A stretch of DNA of 33,582 bases, taken from contig JAJRTN010000014.1 of assembly GCA_024278275.1 (NCBI GenBank), positions 1-33,582 on the forward strand, read 5' to 3'. The position numbers were made by a program, and so were the translations under genes. This document shows positions 1-8,130 of the stretch, in pieces (within the stretch, counting starts at the first letter, position 1; each line of letters begins with the position of its first letter). The DNA comes from Candidatus Hydrogenedentota bacterium (GTDB lineage: Bacteria; Hydrogenedentota; Hydrogenedentia; Hydrogenedentales; JAJRTN01). The notes beneath the pieces are model-generated. The model was not told the DNA's origin and ran no database searches. It saw only the letters and a program-made list of their open reading frames with translations.

Positions 1-60
1 TGAAGAGACTGGCGGTCCGTACCATGAGATTGCCCTCCTGTTGGTGTTGGTGGCCGTTAG

Positions 61-2624
61 TTAGAGTGCGACCATTTTTCAACACCGACGGAGGGCGTAG
101 TCAAGCTCAAAGTTTCAGAAAGCTATCTTGGACAAGAGTGGTTCCATAACAAGGAAAGAAACAAGACCGGCGATAAGGGCACCGGCATTCTCGACGTCCT
201 AGACCGCTACAACTTCACCATCAAGGAAGACGAACCTCTTGAAAAAGAAGTGGCCATCGACCCCGAAATGTTGGGCAAGGTCTTCGAAAACATGCTCGAA
301 GTCACCGAGCGGAAGCAGAAGGGCGCCTTCTATACCCCTCGTGAAATCGTCCATTACATGTGCCAGGAAAGCCTGATTTATTATCTGGACAATGCACTCA
401 ACACCCATGACGAGAATCCTGGCAGGACGGGTGACAGCTCATTTTCGAAAAAAGCCAGGGGAAATATCCGTGTTCCCCGTGAAGACCTTGAGGTTCTGGT
501 TCGTAAAGGGCACCTGGCTCTGGAAAACGACCAGCGGGTGCTGAGAACGGGCAAAGAGACCGATACCTACAAATTCCAGCTCCCCAAATTCGTGCGCGAA
601 CACGCCAAGGAAATCGACAAGGCGCTTGCGGATATCAAAATGTGCGACCCGGCCATCGGTTCCGGAGCCTTTCCCGTGGGATTGCTGCATGAGATTGTGG
701 GCGCGCGCCTGGCGCTTGCACCGCACAGTGGCAACAACATGACCGCCTACGATTTGAAACGCCACGCCATCCGCGAGAGCATCTACGGCGTGGACATCGA
801 TGCCTCGGCCATCGACATCGCCCGGTTGCGCCTCTGGCTCTCCATGCTCGTGGACGAGGAACGCTACGACACCATCGAGCCCCTACCCAATCTCGATTAC
901 AAGATTGTACAGGGGGATTCGCTGATTGGTTTCCAGGAAAACTGGCAAAGTCCGGCGTTTCAGAGGATTGAGGATCTGAAAAAGCAGTTTTTTGAAGAAA
1001 CGGATCAAGATCAGAAAGCAAGGATCAAGACTGAAATTGATTGTGCAATCCAGCAGCGATTTGCCAACTCCAGGCAGGTATTTGGATATCAGGTCAGCTT
1101 CGATTTCCGCTTGCTGTTCTCCGAGGTCTGGCACGAAAAGGACGGGTTCGATGTGGTCATCGGCAATCCGCCGTATGTGCAGATTCAGAGGTTTTCCGGT
1201 CGGCAGATTCAAAAGGACTGGGAAGCGCAACAGTACAAGACCTTTGCCAAAACCGGCGATATCTACTGCCTGTTTTACGAAAAGGGCCACTGTATTCTTC
1301 GCGACGGCGGCGTGCTGGCCTTCATCACCTCCAATAAGTGGATGCGGGCCGCCTACGGTAAAAAGTTGCGGGAGTTTTTCAGCCACGAAACTCAACCCCT
1401 GACCCTCATAGATTTCTCCAGCTTTCAGGTCTTTGAAACCGCCACCGTGGATACCAATGTGCTGCTGTTCCGAAAACAGAAACGGAGCGGTGGCGCAGAA
1501 GCCTGTCTGATAGACAATTCCTTCACACGCACCACACCACTGAACGTATTCGTAAACAATCATCATATTGAATTGGATGATCTCAATGGTGAGAGCTGGG
1601 TGATTTGCAAAAAAGCGGAATACGAGATCAAAAAACGCATCGAGGCGATCGGCACGCCGCTCAGGGAGTGGGATGTTTCTATCAATTACGGCATAAAAAC
1701 AGGACTCAACGAGGCGTTCATCATCGACGGCAAAAAGAAGGATGAGTTGATCGCCGCCGACCCGAAGAGCGCGGAGATCATCAAGCCCATTCTCCGGGGC
1801 CGGGACATCAAGCGCTACCGCGTCGATTTCGCGGATCTGTGGCTGATAGCGACTTTTCCAGCCCTTAATTTGTATATAGACGATTTTTCGGCGGTTCGGG
1901 ATTACCTGAAAACTTTCGGCAAAAAACTGTATCAAACTGGGGAAGTGATCGGACGGGACGAGCAGGGGAAAATTATCAAGAGCCGCAAAAAGACGGGGAA
2001 CAAGTGGTTCGAGACACAGGATCAAATCGCCTATTACGAAGAACTCGAAAAGGAGAAGATTGTTTGGGGCAATCTTGCTCTCAGTTGCCAGTTTGCGCTG
2101 GCTGATGCGGTACTCTATATCAACGCTCCAAGTCCATTAATCGCTAGCAAAGATCGTTTCTTGTTGGCTATTCTGAACTCATCCGTTGGGGATTTTTATA
2201 TACGTTCTCTAGGTGTTACGCGTAACGGTGGCTATTTTGAGTACAAGCCTATGTTTGTCGAAAAGTTGCCTATTCCAACAATCCCCGACAACCGGAAGAA
2301 GCCATTTCAGACACTGGCTGAATATGTACTTCTGATCACAAAGAAAGACAAAAACCTCGAATCTGCCTTTTTCGAACAACTCATCGACGGCCTGGTCTAT
2401 GAACTCTACTTCCCGGACGAGATAAGGCGGCAGGCAAGGAGATTCTACCACATCTAGGCGAGCTGAAACCCATAACCGACGACATGAGCGAGGAGGAAAA
2501 ACTCGCCGTCATCCAGCGCGAATTCGACCGCCTCTATGACCCTAACCACCCGGTGCGCAACGCCATTGAAACCCTCGACAGCGTCGAAGTCGTCCACACC
2601 ATCCGGGATGCGCTGAAGAAATGA
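61..2624 (+). pseudogene. Broken type IIG (Eco57I-like) restriction enzyme/adenine methyltransferase
   Basis: This family both cleaves DNA and N6-methylates adenine. The reading frame opens only at 61, after an in-frame stop at 58-60, and has no credible start before a GTG at 250. The usual N-terminal several hundred residues are therefore missing. Methylase motifs are clear: GAFYTPREI (motif X), DPAIGSGAF at 646-672 (SAM-binding motif I), YGVDIDASAID (motif II) and the catalytic NPPY at 1164-1175. A target-recognition-like region follows. The frame stops at 2457. Restoring one base in the A run near 2422-2427 extends it through ...GKEILPHLGELKP... to a TGA at 2622-2624, the expected family C-terminus. 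The gene is thus truncated at the 5' end and frameshifted at the 3' end. The restored stop overlaps the next ATG by 3 bases, which implies an ancestral operon with the AAA ATPase. Family assignment is confident; activity is unlikely. Confidence 0.85.
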
Positions 2625-2692
2625 AAATCCACACCATCGAAATCACCAACTACAAGGCCTTCCACGGCACCCATAAAATCAATATGGGGCGG
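2621..2692 (+). pseudogene. 5' stub of an AAA/SMC-like ATPase gene, cut by an IS
   Basis: The ATG at 2621 overlaps the restored stop of the restriction-methylase. It encodes MKIHTIEITNYKAFHG..., the typical first beta strand of RecF/SMC-like AAA ATPases (IxxxNYKAFxG), which normally leads into a Walker A motif. Here the match ends after about 24 codons, exactly where an IS-like terminal repeat begins (2693). No Walker A is present and no continuation was recognised downstream of the IS remnant. AAA ATPases often sit next to restriction or defence genes, so this was probably the partner of the upstream enzyme. It is non-functional as seen. Confidence 0.65.
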
Positions 2693-3243
2693 TGGCAAGC
2701 CCCCTGTTTTTGGCCCAGTCGCTATGAGAATGTCGGTGTTTCACGCTCGGCGAATTCTCTTGGGGTCTGGTTGCCCAGTGAGGTATGGGGGCGAGTTTCG
2801 TTGTAGTGGCCTTTCCAGTCCATAGCCAGTTGCTGAGCTTCGCCCAAGGTGTAGAAGTAGTTCATCTCCAGGAACTCGTGGCGAAGACGGCTGTTGAAGG
2901 ATTCGGCGTAGCCGTTTTGCCAGGGGGCACCGGGTGCGATGTAGAGCGTCTCCACGTCCGCTTTCTCAAGCCATTTCCGCATCTCCCTGGCGATGAATTC
3001 CGAGCCGTTGTCGGAACGGATATGCTGGGGCACGCCGTGGTGCGCCATGCGTTCACAGAGCACGCCGAGCACGGCGTCGGCCCTCATCGAGCGCGCCACA
3101 TCGAGGTACAGGCACTCGCGCGTGAACTCGTCGAGGATGACGAGGAACTTCAGTTGCCGCCTGTCCACGGTGCGGTCGTGGATGAAGTCCCAGGTCCACA
3201 CCTCGTTGCGTGACGTGGCCGTGCGCTTGCCACTCCCGTCCCG
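2693..3243 (-). mobile_element. IS3-family insertion sequence remnant (transposase 3' end plus one terminal repeat)
   Basis: The element begins at 2693 with TGGCAAGCCCCC followed by a T run and TGGCCCAG. This resembles the outer terminal repeats of IS3-family elements, which commonly start TGA/TGG and run into a C-rich then T-rich stretch. Inside it, on the minus strand, lies the C-terminal half of an OrfB transposase. The other end (orfA, the start of orfB and the second terminal repeat) is missing. The right boundary is placed near 3243, where OrfB similarity stops; it is uncertain by about 20 bases. With one end lost, no target-site duplication can be checked. Confidence 0.75.
2722..3240 (-). 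pseudogene. IS3-family OrfB transposase, C-terminal integrase-core fragment
   Basis: About 170 residues of an rve (DDE) integrase core are readable: VWTWDFIHD with the first Asp, an IDEFTRE-like strand, HIRSDNGSEF with the second Asp, and GAPWQNGYAESFNSRLRHE with the Glu about 35 residues later. The end, HYNETRPHTSLGNQTPREF, is the classic IS3-group tail. Full OrfB is around 270-300 residues; the N-terminal HTH_21 region is absent and the frame meets a stop at 3256-3258. All three catalytic acidic residues survive, but without orfA, the N-terminus and a second terminal repeat the element cannot move by itself. Confidence 0.85.
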
Positions 3244-3245
3244 GA

Positions 3246-3444
3246 GTCGGGAAATTTAGAACAATATCGCGGGGACTTGGCCTGGATGAAGAAAATGTCC
3301 AAAGAGAACAAGTAATCGATGGACTGCTGGCGCCGCAACGAGGGTGAAACGCAGCCCAAGGGACCGCAGACGATCCCGGCGGACCTGCTCAAGAACTCGG
3401 GCAATGAATCGGCGGCAAAGAAAAAGATCCAGGCAAAAGGATAG
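3246..3444 (+). other. Unassigned coding-like relic between the IS remnant and the toxin-antitoxin pair
   Basis: One frame reads ESGNLEQYRGDLAWMKKMSKENK, stops (TAA at 3313), and resumes two codons later in the same frame as MDCWRRNEGETQPKGPQTI...KKKIQAKG, ending at a TAG near 3442. The lysine-rich end looks like a natural protein C-terminus. I recognise neither part. It could be the displaced 3' end of the interrupted AAA ATPase gene or of another island gene. No ribosome-binding site is obvious. Low confidence that anything here is expressed. Confidence 0.3.
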
Positions 3445-3446
3445 GA

Positions 3447-3824
3447 TTATGGGCGGAACACTTTTAGTTCGACTTCGGCGATGGTCCGGTAATCTTTGGC
3501 ATTCCCCGTGGATAGCACCATCTCATTTTCTGCGGCCGTGGCGGCGATCAAGGCATCGGGAAGGCCCAAGTTCGACTTCAAGCTGTATTCCTCCAAGTAG
3601 ATTGAAGCGCGGTGCCCAATGTTTTCCGAGAGCGGGACAATATGGAAGCCCAGATCAGTCAGGAAGGCTTTCACCAGACGCAAATCCTTTTTGTCGCGAG
3701 CGCCTTGCAGCAATTCCATGTAACTCACGATGGAGAGTTTCAGGCGATCCGCTTGATCGATCACCTTGGCCGCTCGGTTGTTTCCGCGTAGCGCCCAGAT
3801 TATCACGTCGGTGTCAAAGAGCAT
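3447..3824 (-). CDS. vapC: VapC-like PIN-domain toxin (type II toxin-antitoxin)
   Basis: A 125-residue PIN-domain ribonuclease, the expected length for VapC. The acidic Mg-binding residues are visible: Asp in MLFDTDVIIW near the N-terminus, Glu in SYMELLQGA, and Asp in GLPDALIAATA, followed by the typical STGNAKDYRTI and a hydrophobic end. VapC-type enzymes cut RNA (often tRNA or rRNA) when not bound by antitoxin. The ATG at 3824 was chosen because a good ribosome-binding site (AAAGGGGCG) lies just upstream and because it overlaps the antitoxin stop by 11 bases, the standard translational coupling. An upstream in-frame start at 3848 exists but is less likely. Confidence 0.85.
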   Translation of the reverse strand: MLFDTDVIIWALRGNNRAAKVIDQADRLKLSIVSYMELLQGARDKKDLRLVKAFLTDLGFHIVPLSENIGHRASIYLEEYSLKSNLGLPDALIAATAAENEMVLSTGNAKDYRTIAEVELKVFRP

Positions 3825-4059
3825 CGAAACGCCCCTTTCGAAGTTCACGAACGTATGTCGAGGGATTGCTCATCTCGGGGCGATCAGACCACATGCCGAA
3901 TGCCTTGTGTTCGGAAACGCGGGGACGCTTGTCATCGCGAATCGGTTCGATCCTGGCTATGCGCTTGCCGCGGTTGGTGAGGGTGACTGTTTCGTTGCAG
4001 GCAATCGCGTCGAGTATCTTCTTGGGATTTCGTCTCATGTCCAAAAGGGTCGCTTTCAT
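3814..4059 (-). CDS. Phd/YefM-type antitoxin paired with the PIN toxin
   Basis: An 81-residue protein starting MKATLLDMRRNPKKILDAI, with TVTLTNRGKRIARIEP in the middle. This is the Phd/YefM fold, which binds its own promoter. The C-terminal third (KAFGMWSDRPEM...YVRELRKGRF) is the usual flexible toxin-wrapping segment. The ATG at 4059 follows a GGAGACAGGA ribosome-binding site; the frame extends further upstream but without such a signal. The stop lies inside the toxin gene start. Antitoxin and toxin form one operon, probably autoregulated through the palindrome just upstream. Confidence 0.8.
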   Translation of the reverse strand: MKATLLDMRRNPKKILDAIACNETVTLTNRGKRIARIEPIRDDKRPRVSEHKAFGMWSDRPEMSNPSTYVRELRKGRFDAL

Positions 4060-4079
4060 TTTCCTGTCTCCATTCTTAG

Positions 4080-4100
4080 TGTGCAGTAATAGTATGCACT
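4080..4100. promoter_or_regulatory. Candidate operator of the toxin-antitoxin operon
   Basis: GTGCA (4081-4085) and TGCAC (4095-4099) form an inverted repeat around an AT-rich 9-base centre. It lies 20-40 bases upstream of the antitoxin ATG, where Phd/YefM operators normally sit. The arms are short, so this is inference from position and symmetry. Confidence 0.4.
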
Positions 4101-4307
4101 TCAAAGGAACTCTAAGTCAATTCCAAAGTGGAAGTGCGGGCTTTTCAGCGAAAATGCAAGAAAGATGGCGGATAACACCGAAGGGCGAATCAGGAGACCC
4201 GCATGAACAGGGGCGCTGTCGGTGCTAAGGATCCGGCTCCACATGTCCGATGGCGACTTCCTGGCATTGCGCCCCCTGCACTTCCTCTGATACCATTCAA
4301 TGGAGCT

Positions 4308-4385
4308 CGGGGTGTGGCGCAGTCCGGTTAGCGCACCTGCTTTGGGAGCAGGGGGTCGCCGGTTCGAATCCGGCCACCCCGACCA
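4308..4385 (+). tRNA. tRNA-Pro (anticodon TGG), CCA encoded
   Basis: A complete cloverleaf can be folded by eye. The acceptor stem is CGGGGTG with CACCCCG, the anticodon stem CCTGC/GCAGG encloses the loop TTTGGGA (anticodon TGG, proline), and the T stem GCCGG/CCGGC encloses TTCGAAT. Discriminator A is followed by an encoded CCA. The 3' half lies directly against an integrase tail read on the opposite strand, so this tRNA is a probable integration site. Confidence 0.95.
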
Positions 4386-4391
4386 TTCACC

Positions 4392-4800
4392 ACCTTTGTC
4401 ATCGGTTGACAAGGCCCGTCAACATTGGCCAAAGTCTCTATCGTATGGCTTGTGTCACTGTATTGCTTATCTCCCTCGGAATTGCCACGAAATGACGCCC
4501 AATGACCCCCTGCGCCAGAAAAGTGTGCAACTTTCCGTGCAACCTGAACCGTCGCTTCCTGACATGTGTCCACGGGTTTGAGCGTCGGAAGCTTTTCCAC
4601 CGCGCCCGCCACATTCAACAACCAAGGTGGGTGTAGACGTTTGCGGTCATGGTCGGTGTGCTATGGCGCATGGCCCGTTGCGCCACCTGTAGGGAAACCC
4701 CCCGTCGTTGCCGGTATGGTCCCGAAGGTGTACTGCAAGGCGTTAATGCCTTCAGGGGCATAAGCGACATTGCGGTGGAGGCGATTCGAAAGGACATTTG
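4392..4800 (-). pseudogene. Tyrosine recombinase (phage-type integrase) C-terminal relic
   Basis: On the minus strand, joined across two frameshifts, the translation reads APEGINALQYTFGT..., GVSLQVAQRAMRHSTPTMTANVYTHLG, then LLNVAGAVEKLPTLKP. This matches the catalytic end of site-specific integrases (HALRHTFGTLLA...VPLQVAQRAMRHS...ANVYTHL). The Tyr nucleophile of NVYTHL is kept, but the catalytic RH pair of LRHTFGT has become QY. The frameshifts fall near the G run at about 4695-4700 and just after YTHLG. The last frame runs on as low-complexity sequence into the tRNA-Pro gene. Position next to a tRNA 3' end is the usual place for such an integrase. It is clearly inactive. Confidence 0.75.
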
Positions 4801-4818
4801 GAACGTCCATCTGAGTGC

Positions 4819-5115
4819 CTATCCATGCTGCTCGAATGCCTGCGCCATTCCCCCCTCACCGGGGATATGCCCGCCAGGTGGTTCACCAGGGCCGGGCGCG
4901 TCCACCTCACAGTTCAGGATAAACGCCGGGAGTCGCTCGATGTCCCCACGGGTTATTTTCGAAAGGTCGAAGGCATGGGCGTCTTGTTCTTACCGGGGCT
5001 TTTCTTCCTGTCCCGTTAGGTCCAGCGTGCGCTCCAGCCACGCCAGCAGGCTGCCGATGGATTCGCCCTGCATGTAGCGCTCCCAACGTTGCATGGGGCG
5101 GCTGCGGGCAAAAGC
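4819..5115 (-). pseudogene. Degraded coding region of unknown identity upstream of the integrase relic
   Basis: One minus-strand frame reads MQRWERYMQGESIGSLLAWL...LTGQEEKPR, meets a single TAA, and continues in the same frame as EQDAHAFDLSKITRGDIERLPAFILN... to a TAG at 4819. Composition is protein-like, but I recognise no family. It may be part of the same lost integrative element. The stretch 5116-5356 holds no gene I can support. Confidence 0.3.
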
Positions 5116-5356
5116 ACACGGCCATCGCCTGCCACCAGGGCCAGGGGTTGGTCGTTTCCGGGGCGCTGGAAGATAAAGTGACCAGGGTGTTCCTTCTGGC
5201 CCTAATTCGGGTCGTGCTTTTGGGGTACCCCGATTGCCATGGTCGCCCGCGGCGCCCTCACAATGACGGTTGATAAACGGCGTGAACGGTTACGGTTTAC
5301 GGTAACCCATGACAGCGGATCGACGCGGGGAAGAACATGTTACCATGGAGAATGGC

Positions 5357-6457
5357 TTAACGATTCCGGGCAAAGATCAACTCCATCAGGGTCTCGGCGA
5401 TCTGTTCGGCTGCCAAGGGATGGCCCAGCGTTTTCGCGGCGCGACCCATGGCGTCCAGCGTTTCTTCGTTATTGACAAGTTCGCCGATAATGGATGACAG
5501 GCGGGAGCCGGTGCATTCCTGGTCCGCCACGAACACGGCCGCCCCCGCGGCCTCGAAAGCGCGGGCGTTTACCTCCTGGTGGTTGTCGGTGGCGTGCGGG
5601 TAGGGGACCAGCACGGCGGGCTTGCCCAATACGGCGAGTTCGGCCGTGGTGGAAGCGCCCGCCCGCGTCACCACCAGGTCGGCCGCGGCGCAGGCTTGGG
5701 CCATGTCCTCGATGAAGGGGTACACCAGCACCGTGCCCCCCGCGTTTTCGGCGGCCTTGCGGGCCTCGGGCGCTCCGCCAACCCCCGTCATCCAAATCAA
5801 CTGTACATCGCCGGGCGAAAGGGTCGGCAACATTTCCGCCACGGCGGTATTGAGTGAGCGCGCGCCCTGGCTTCCTCCGCAGACAAGCACCACCGGCAGG
5901 TCGGGCCGCAGCCCCAGCGCTTCGCGCGCGGCGGCTTGCTCGGGGGGGGTAAGGAAATCCTTGCGCACGGGGTTGCCGACCACGCGGGCCTTTTCCCGCG
6001 GATAGTCGCCCAGCGTATCTTCGTAACCCAGGAAAAGCAGGTCGGCGCGGGGGGCCGCCACGCGGTTCGCCATACCGAGCCGTTTGTTCTGCTCGTGCAA
6101 CACGGTGGGTACCCCCATGCGTTGTGCGGCGATCATGAGGGGGAGCGACACATAGCCCCCCACGCCCAGCACCACCTGGGGCCGGAACTTCCGTACCAGC
6201 AACATGCAGCGAAGCACGGCCCAAACCAGTTTCGCACCCACCCATACCCGCCGCAGCGTCCGCTTCCGGGGCCAGCCCGACACGGCGATGGGGCGAAAGG
6301 CCACGCCGTGAGCCCGGCTCACCCGTTCTTCAATGCCCCCGCGCCGTCCGACCCATTGCAATACAAGCCGTGGATCGTGCGCCCGAAGTTCCTCGATAAT
6401 AGCCACGGCGGGCGACGTGTGCCCGCCGGTACCGCCTCCGGTGATCATCATGCGCAT
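5357..6457 (-). CDS. murG: MurG, lipid II-forming GlcNAc transferase
   Basis: Transfers GlcNAc from UDP-GlcNAc to lipid I, giving lipid II, at the inner face of the cytoplasmic membrane in peptidoglycan synthesis. The 366-residue length is normal. Signatures in order: GGGTGGHTSPA at residues 7-17 (lipid I-binding glycine loop), GVGGYVSLP (second G loop), LHEQN, VVGNPVR, VLVCGGSQGARSLN (third G loop), and TRAGASTTAELAVLGKPAVLVPYPHATDNHQ, the UDP-GlcNAc site. The ATG at 6457 follows AAGGAGAG with 10-base spacing; ATGs at 6451 and 6448 are alternatives. It stands alone here rather than in a dcw cell-wall cluster, 105 bases downstream of a Ser/Thr kinase gene on the same strand. Confidence 0.97.
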   Translation of the reverse strand: MRMMITGGGTGGHTSPAVAIIEELRAHDPRLVLQWVGRRGGIEERVSRAHGVAFRPIAVSGWPRKRTLRRVWVGAKLVWAVLRCMLLVRKFRPQVVLGVGGYVSLPLMIAAQRMGVPTVLHEQNKRLGMANRVAAPRADLLFLGYEDTLGDYPREKARVVGNPVRKDFLTPPEQAAAREALGLRPDLPVVLVCGGSQGARSLNTAVAEMLPTLSPGDVQLIWMTGVGGAPEARKAAENAGGTVLVYPFIEDMAQACAAADLVVTRAGASTTAELAVLGKPAVLVPYPHATDNHQEVNARAFEAAGAAVFVADQECTGSRLSSIIGELVNNEETLDAMGRAAKTLGHPLAAEQIAETLMELIFARNR

Positions 6458-6562
6458 AGTGGCGTGGCTCTCCTTCATCGGTCAACGGAATGGATAAAAC
6501 GGACATGGGACGGTATGGACTTTGTCGTTACCATGGGCATGCCGTACTTTTCCCCGCTTCAC

Positions 6563-7981
6563 CTACCGCGCGGGCTCAAGACGGCCCCGCGTCCGGGGAC
6601 GCCACCCGATGGTATCCCGGAAGAAGACCTGGAGTTCCGGCACCGTGAGTTGCCTGTCCCCATTGGTATCCGCCCGCCGCAGGCGCGTGCGGAGTTGCAC
6701 ATCCGGCAGTGCCCGCAGCTCATCGTAGCTCAAGGCACCGTCACCATCCCGGTCCGCCTGGCGGAAAATGTCGCGAAGCCGTGCGCCCCCCATGCCGGAC
6801 AGGCGTGTTTCCCCGGCCCGCGGCGTGGGTTTGACCGTAGTCGGTGGAGCAAAAGGCGACGGTCGCCCGGTGGCCTGGTCCGCCGGTCGAGGGGCGGCGG
6901 ACGGCTCTTCCCGTGAAACCGGCGCCGGGCGGGGATCAGTCCCGGCTTTCCCTTTCGCTTTGTCCTTGTCTGCCACGACCAACAGCCCAAGAAAAACAAG
7001 GGCGGCGATGATTACCCGGCGGCGCGTGAATATGCGGTGTTTTCTTACTTTCGCGGTGCCGTCGCCTTTTCGGGTTGACGTCGAGGGGGGAAGCACCTCC
7101 GCCTTCAGTTCCAATTGCGTCACGGCATGTAACGGAGACCGGCCCTGGCTCAGACGCCGCAGGTCGGACAGCACCTCCGATGCTGAAGCATAACGCCGCC
7201 AGGGCTCCTTGGCCAGCATGGCCTCGACGACCTGTCCCACCGGCACGGGCAGGTTGGGCACGCGCTCGGTGAGCGGAACCTGCACATCGCTGGTGATGGC
7301 GCGAACCAGCCCGGCGGGGGTGCTGGCATCGAAGGGGCGCACGCCCGCTAGGAGTTCATAGACCGTAATCCCCAGGGAGAAGATGTCGCTCTGCGGGCCG
7401 ATCTCCCCGATACCGCATTGTTCGGGAGACATGTATTGGGGCGTGCCGATAAAGGTGCCTTCCGTGGTGAGCTGGGTCGAGGCCTCGAGTACCTTCGCCA
7501 CGCCGAAATCCGTCACCCGAGCGCGGTTCTCGCGGTCCATGAGGATGTTCGCCGGCTTGATGTCCCGATGCACCACACCCTTTGTATGGGCGCAATGCAA
7601 CGCCGAGGCCACCTGTCCGCAGAGGGTCATGGCCCGGCGCCAATCCATGGCGCCCTCGCGGGCCATCCATTGGTCCAACGGGATACCATCGACATACTCC
7701 ATCACGATATAGGGAAGGCCCTTTTCACTGCCCACGGCATAGACGGAAACGATGTTGGGATGACTCAGCCGGGCCGCGGCCTTGGCCTCGCGTTCGAAAC
7801 GCCGCACCAGGGAATCGTCGCCGGACCGCGAAGGGTGCAGTACTTTGATGGCCACCTTCCGATCCAGCGAGTGGTCGCGCGCCAGGTAGACGGCCCCCAT
7901 GCCGCCGCGCCCCAGGCAACGGCGGATCTCATAAATACCCAGCCGGTGGCCGGGCCTGAAATCATCTCTTTCGACTGCCAT
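6563..7981 (-). CDS. Membrane-anchored Ser/Thr protein kinase with C-terminal EF-hand pair
   Basis: A Hanks-type kinase fills residues 16-275 (numbered from the ATG at 7981): glycine loop LGRGGMGAVY, Lys46 in VAIKVLH, HRDIKPAN with catalytic Asp140, DFG with Asp158, and GTPQYMSPEQ. A short hydrophobic segment (about 323-337) follows an RRR cluster and should cross the membrane. A Pro/Ala-rich linker leads to two EF-hand loops, residues 410-421 (D-x-D-x-D-G...E) and 438-449 (D-x-N-x-D...E), outside the membrane by this topology. This suggests a kinase gated by external calcium, which is inference. The start is uncertain: 7981 lacks a well-spaced ribosome-binding site, and a GTG at 8068 preceded by AGGGGGAAGG would add 29 residues. 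Confidence 0.9.
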   Translation of the reverse strand: MAVERDDFRPGHRLGIYEIRRCLGRGGMGAVYLARDHSLDRKVAIKVLHPSRSGDDSLVRRFEREAKAAARLSHPNIVSVYAVGSEKGLPYIVMEYVDGIPLDQWMAREGAMDWRRAMTLCGQVASALHCAHTKGVVHRDIKPANILMDRENRARVTDFGVAKVLEASTQLTTEGTFIGTPQYMSPEQCGIGEIGPQSDIFSLGITVYELLAGVRPFDASTPAGLVRAITSDVQVPLTERVPNLPVPVGQVVEAMLAKEPWRRYASASEVLSDLRRLSQGRSPLHAVTQLELKAEVLPPSTSTRKGDGTAKVRKHRIFTRRRVIIAALVFLGLLVVADKDKAKGKAGTDPRPAPVSREEPSAAPRPADQATGRPSPFAPPTTVKPTPRAGETRLSGMGGARLRDIFRQADRDGDGALSYDELRALPDVQLRTRLRRADTNGDRQLTVPELQVFFRDTIGWRPRTRGRLEPAR

Positions 7982-8130
7982 ACCCTCGGTTCCGGCCTTT
8001 GTCCCTGCCTCATATAACCCGGTTTCCGGCCACGGGTTTCTCGCCGGGAAAGGCAATAGCCCCGGCACCCTTCCCCCTGTAAGCCTACCATGATTGCACG
8101 GAAGCGGGCGAACCCGGCCATTCCAGGGGG

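Noticed and set aside
2785-4228. Plus-strand frames across the IS remnant and the toxin-antitoxin genes
   Set aside because: They lie opposite the transposase, PIN toxin and antitoxin, which carry clear motifs; the plus-strand translations are featureless.
4101-4412. Minus-strand peptide with GGRIRTGDP-type sequence over tRNA-Pro
   Set aside because: This is the translated antisense of a tRNA T-arm, a well-known false gene; the tRNA is the real feature.
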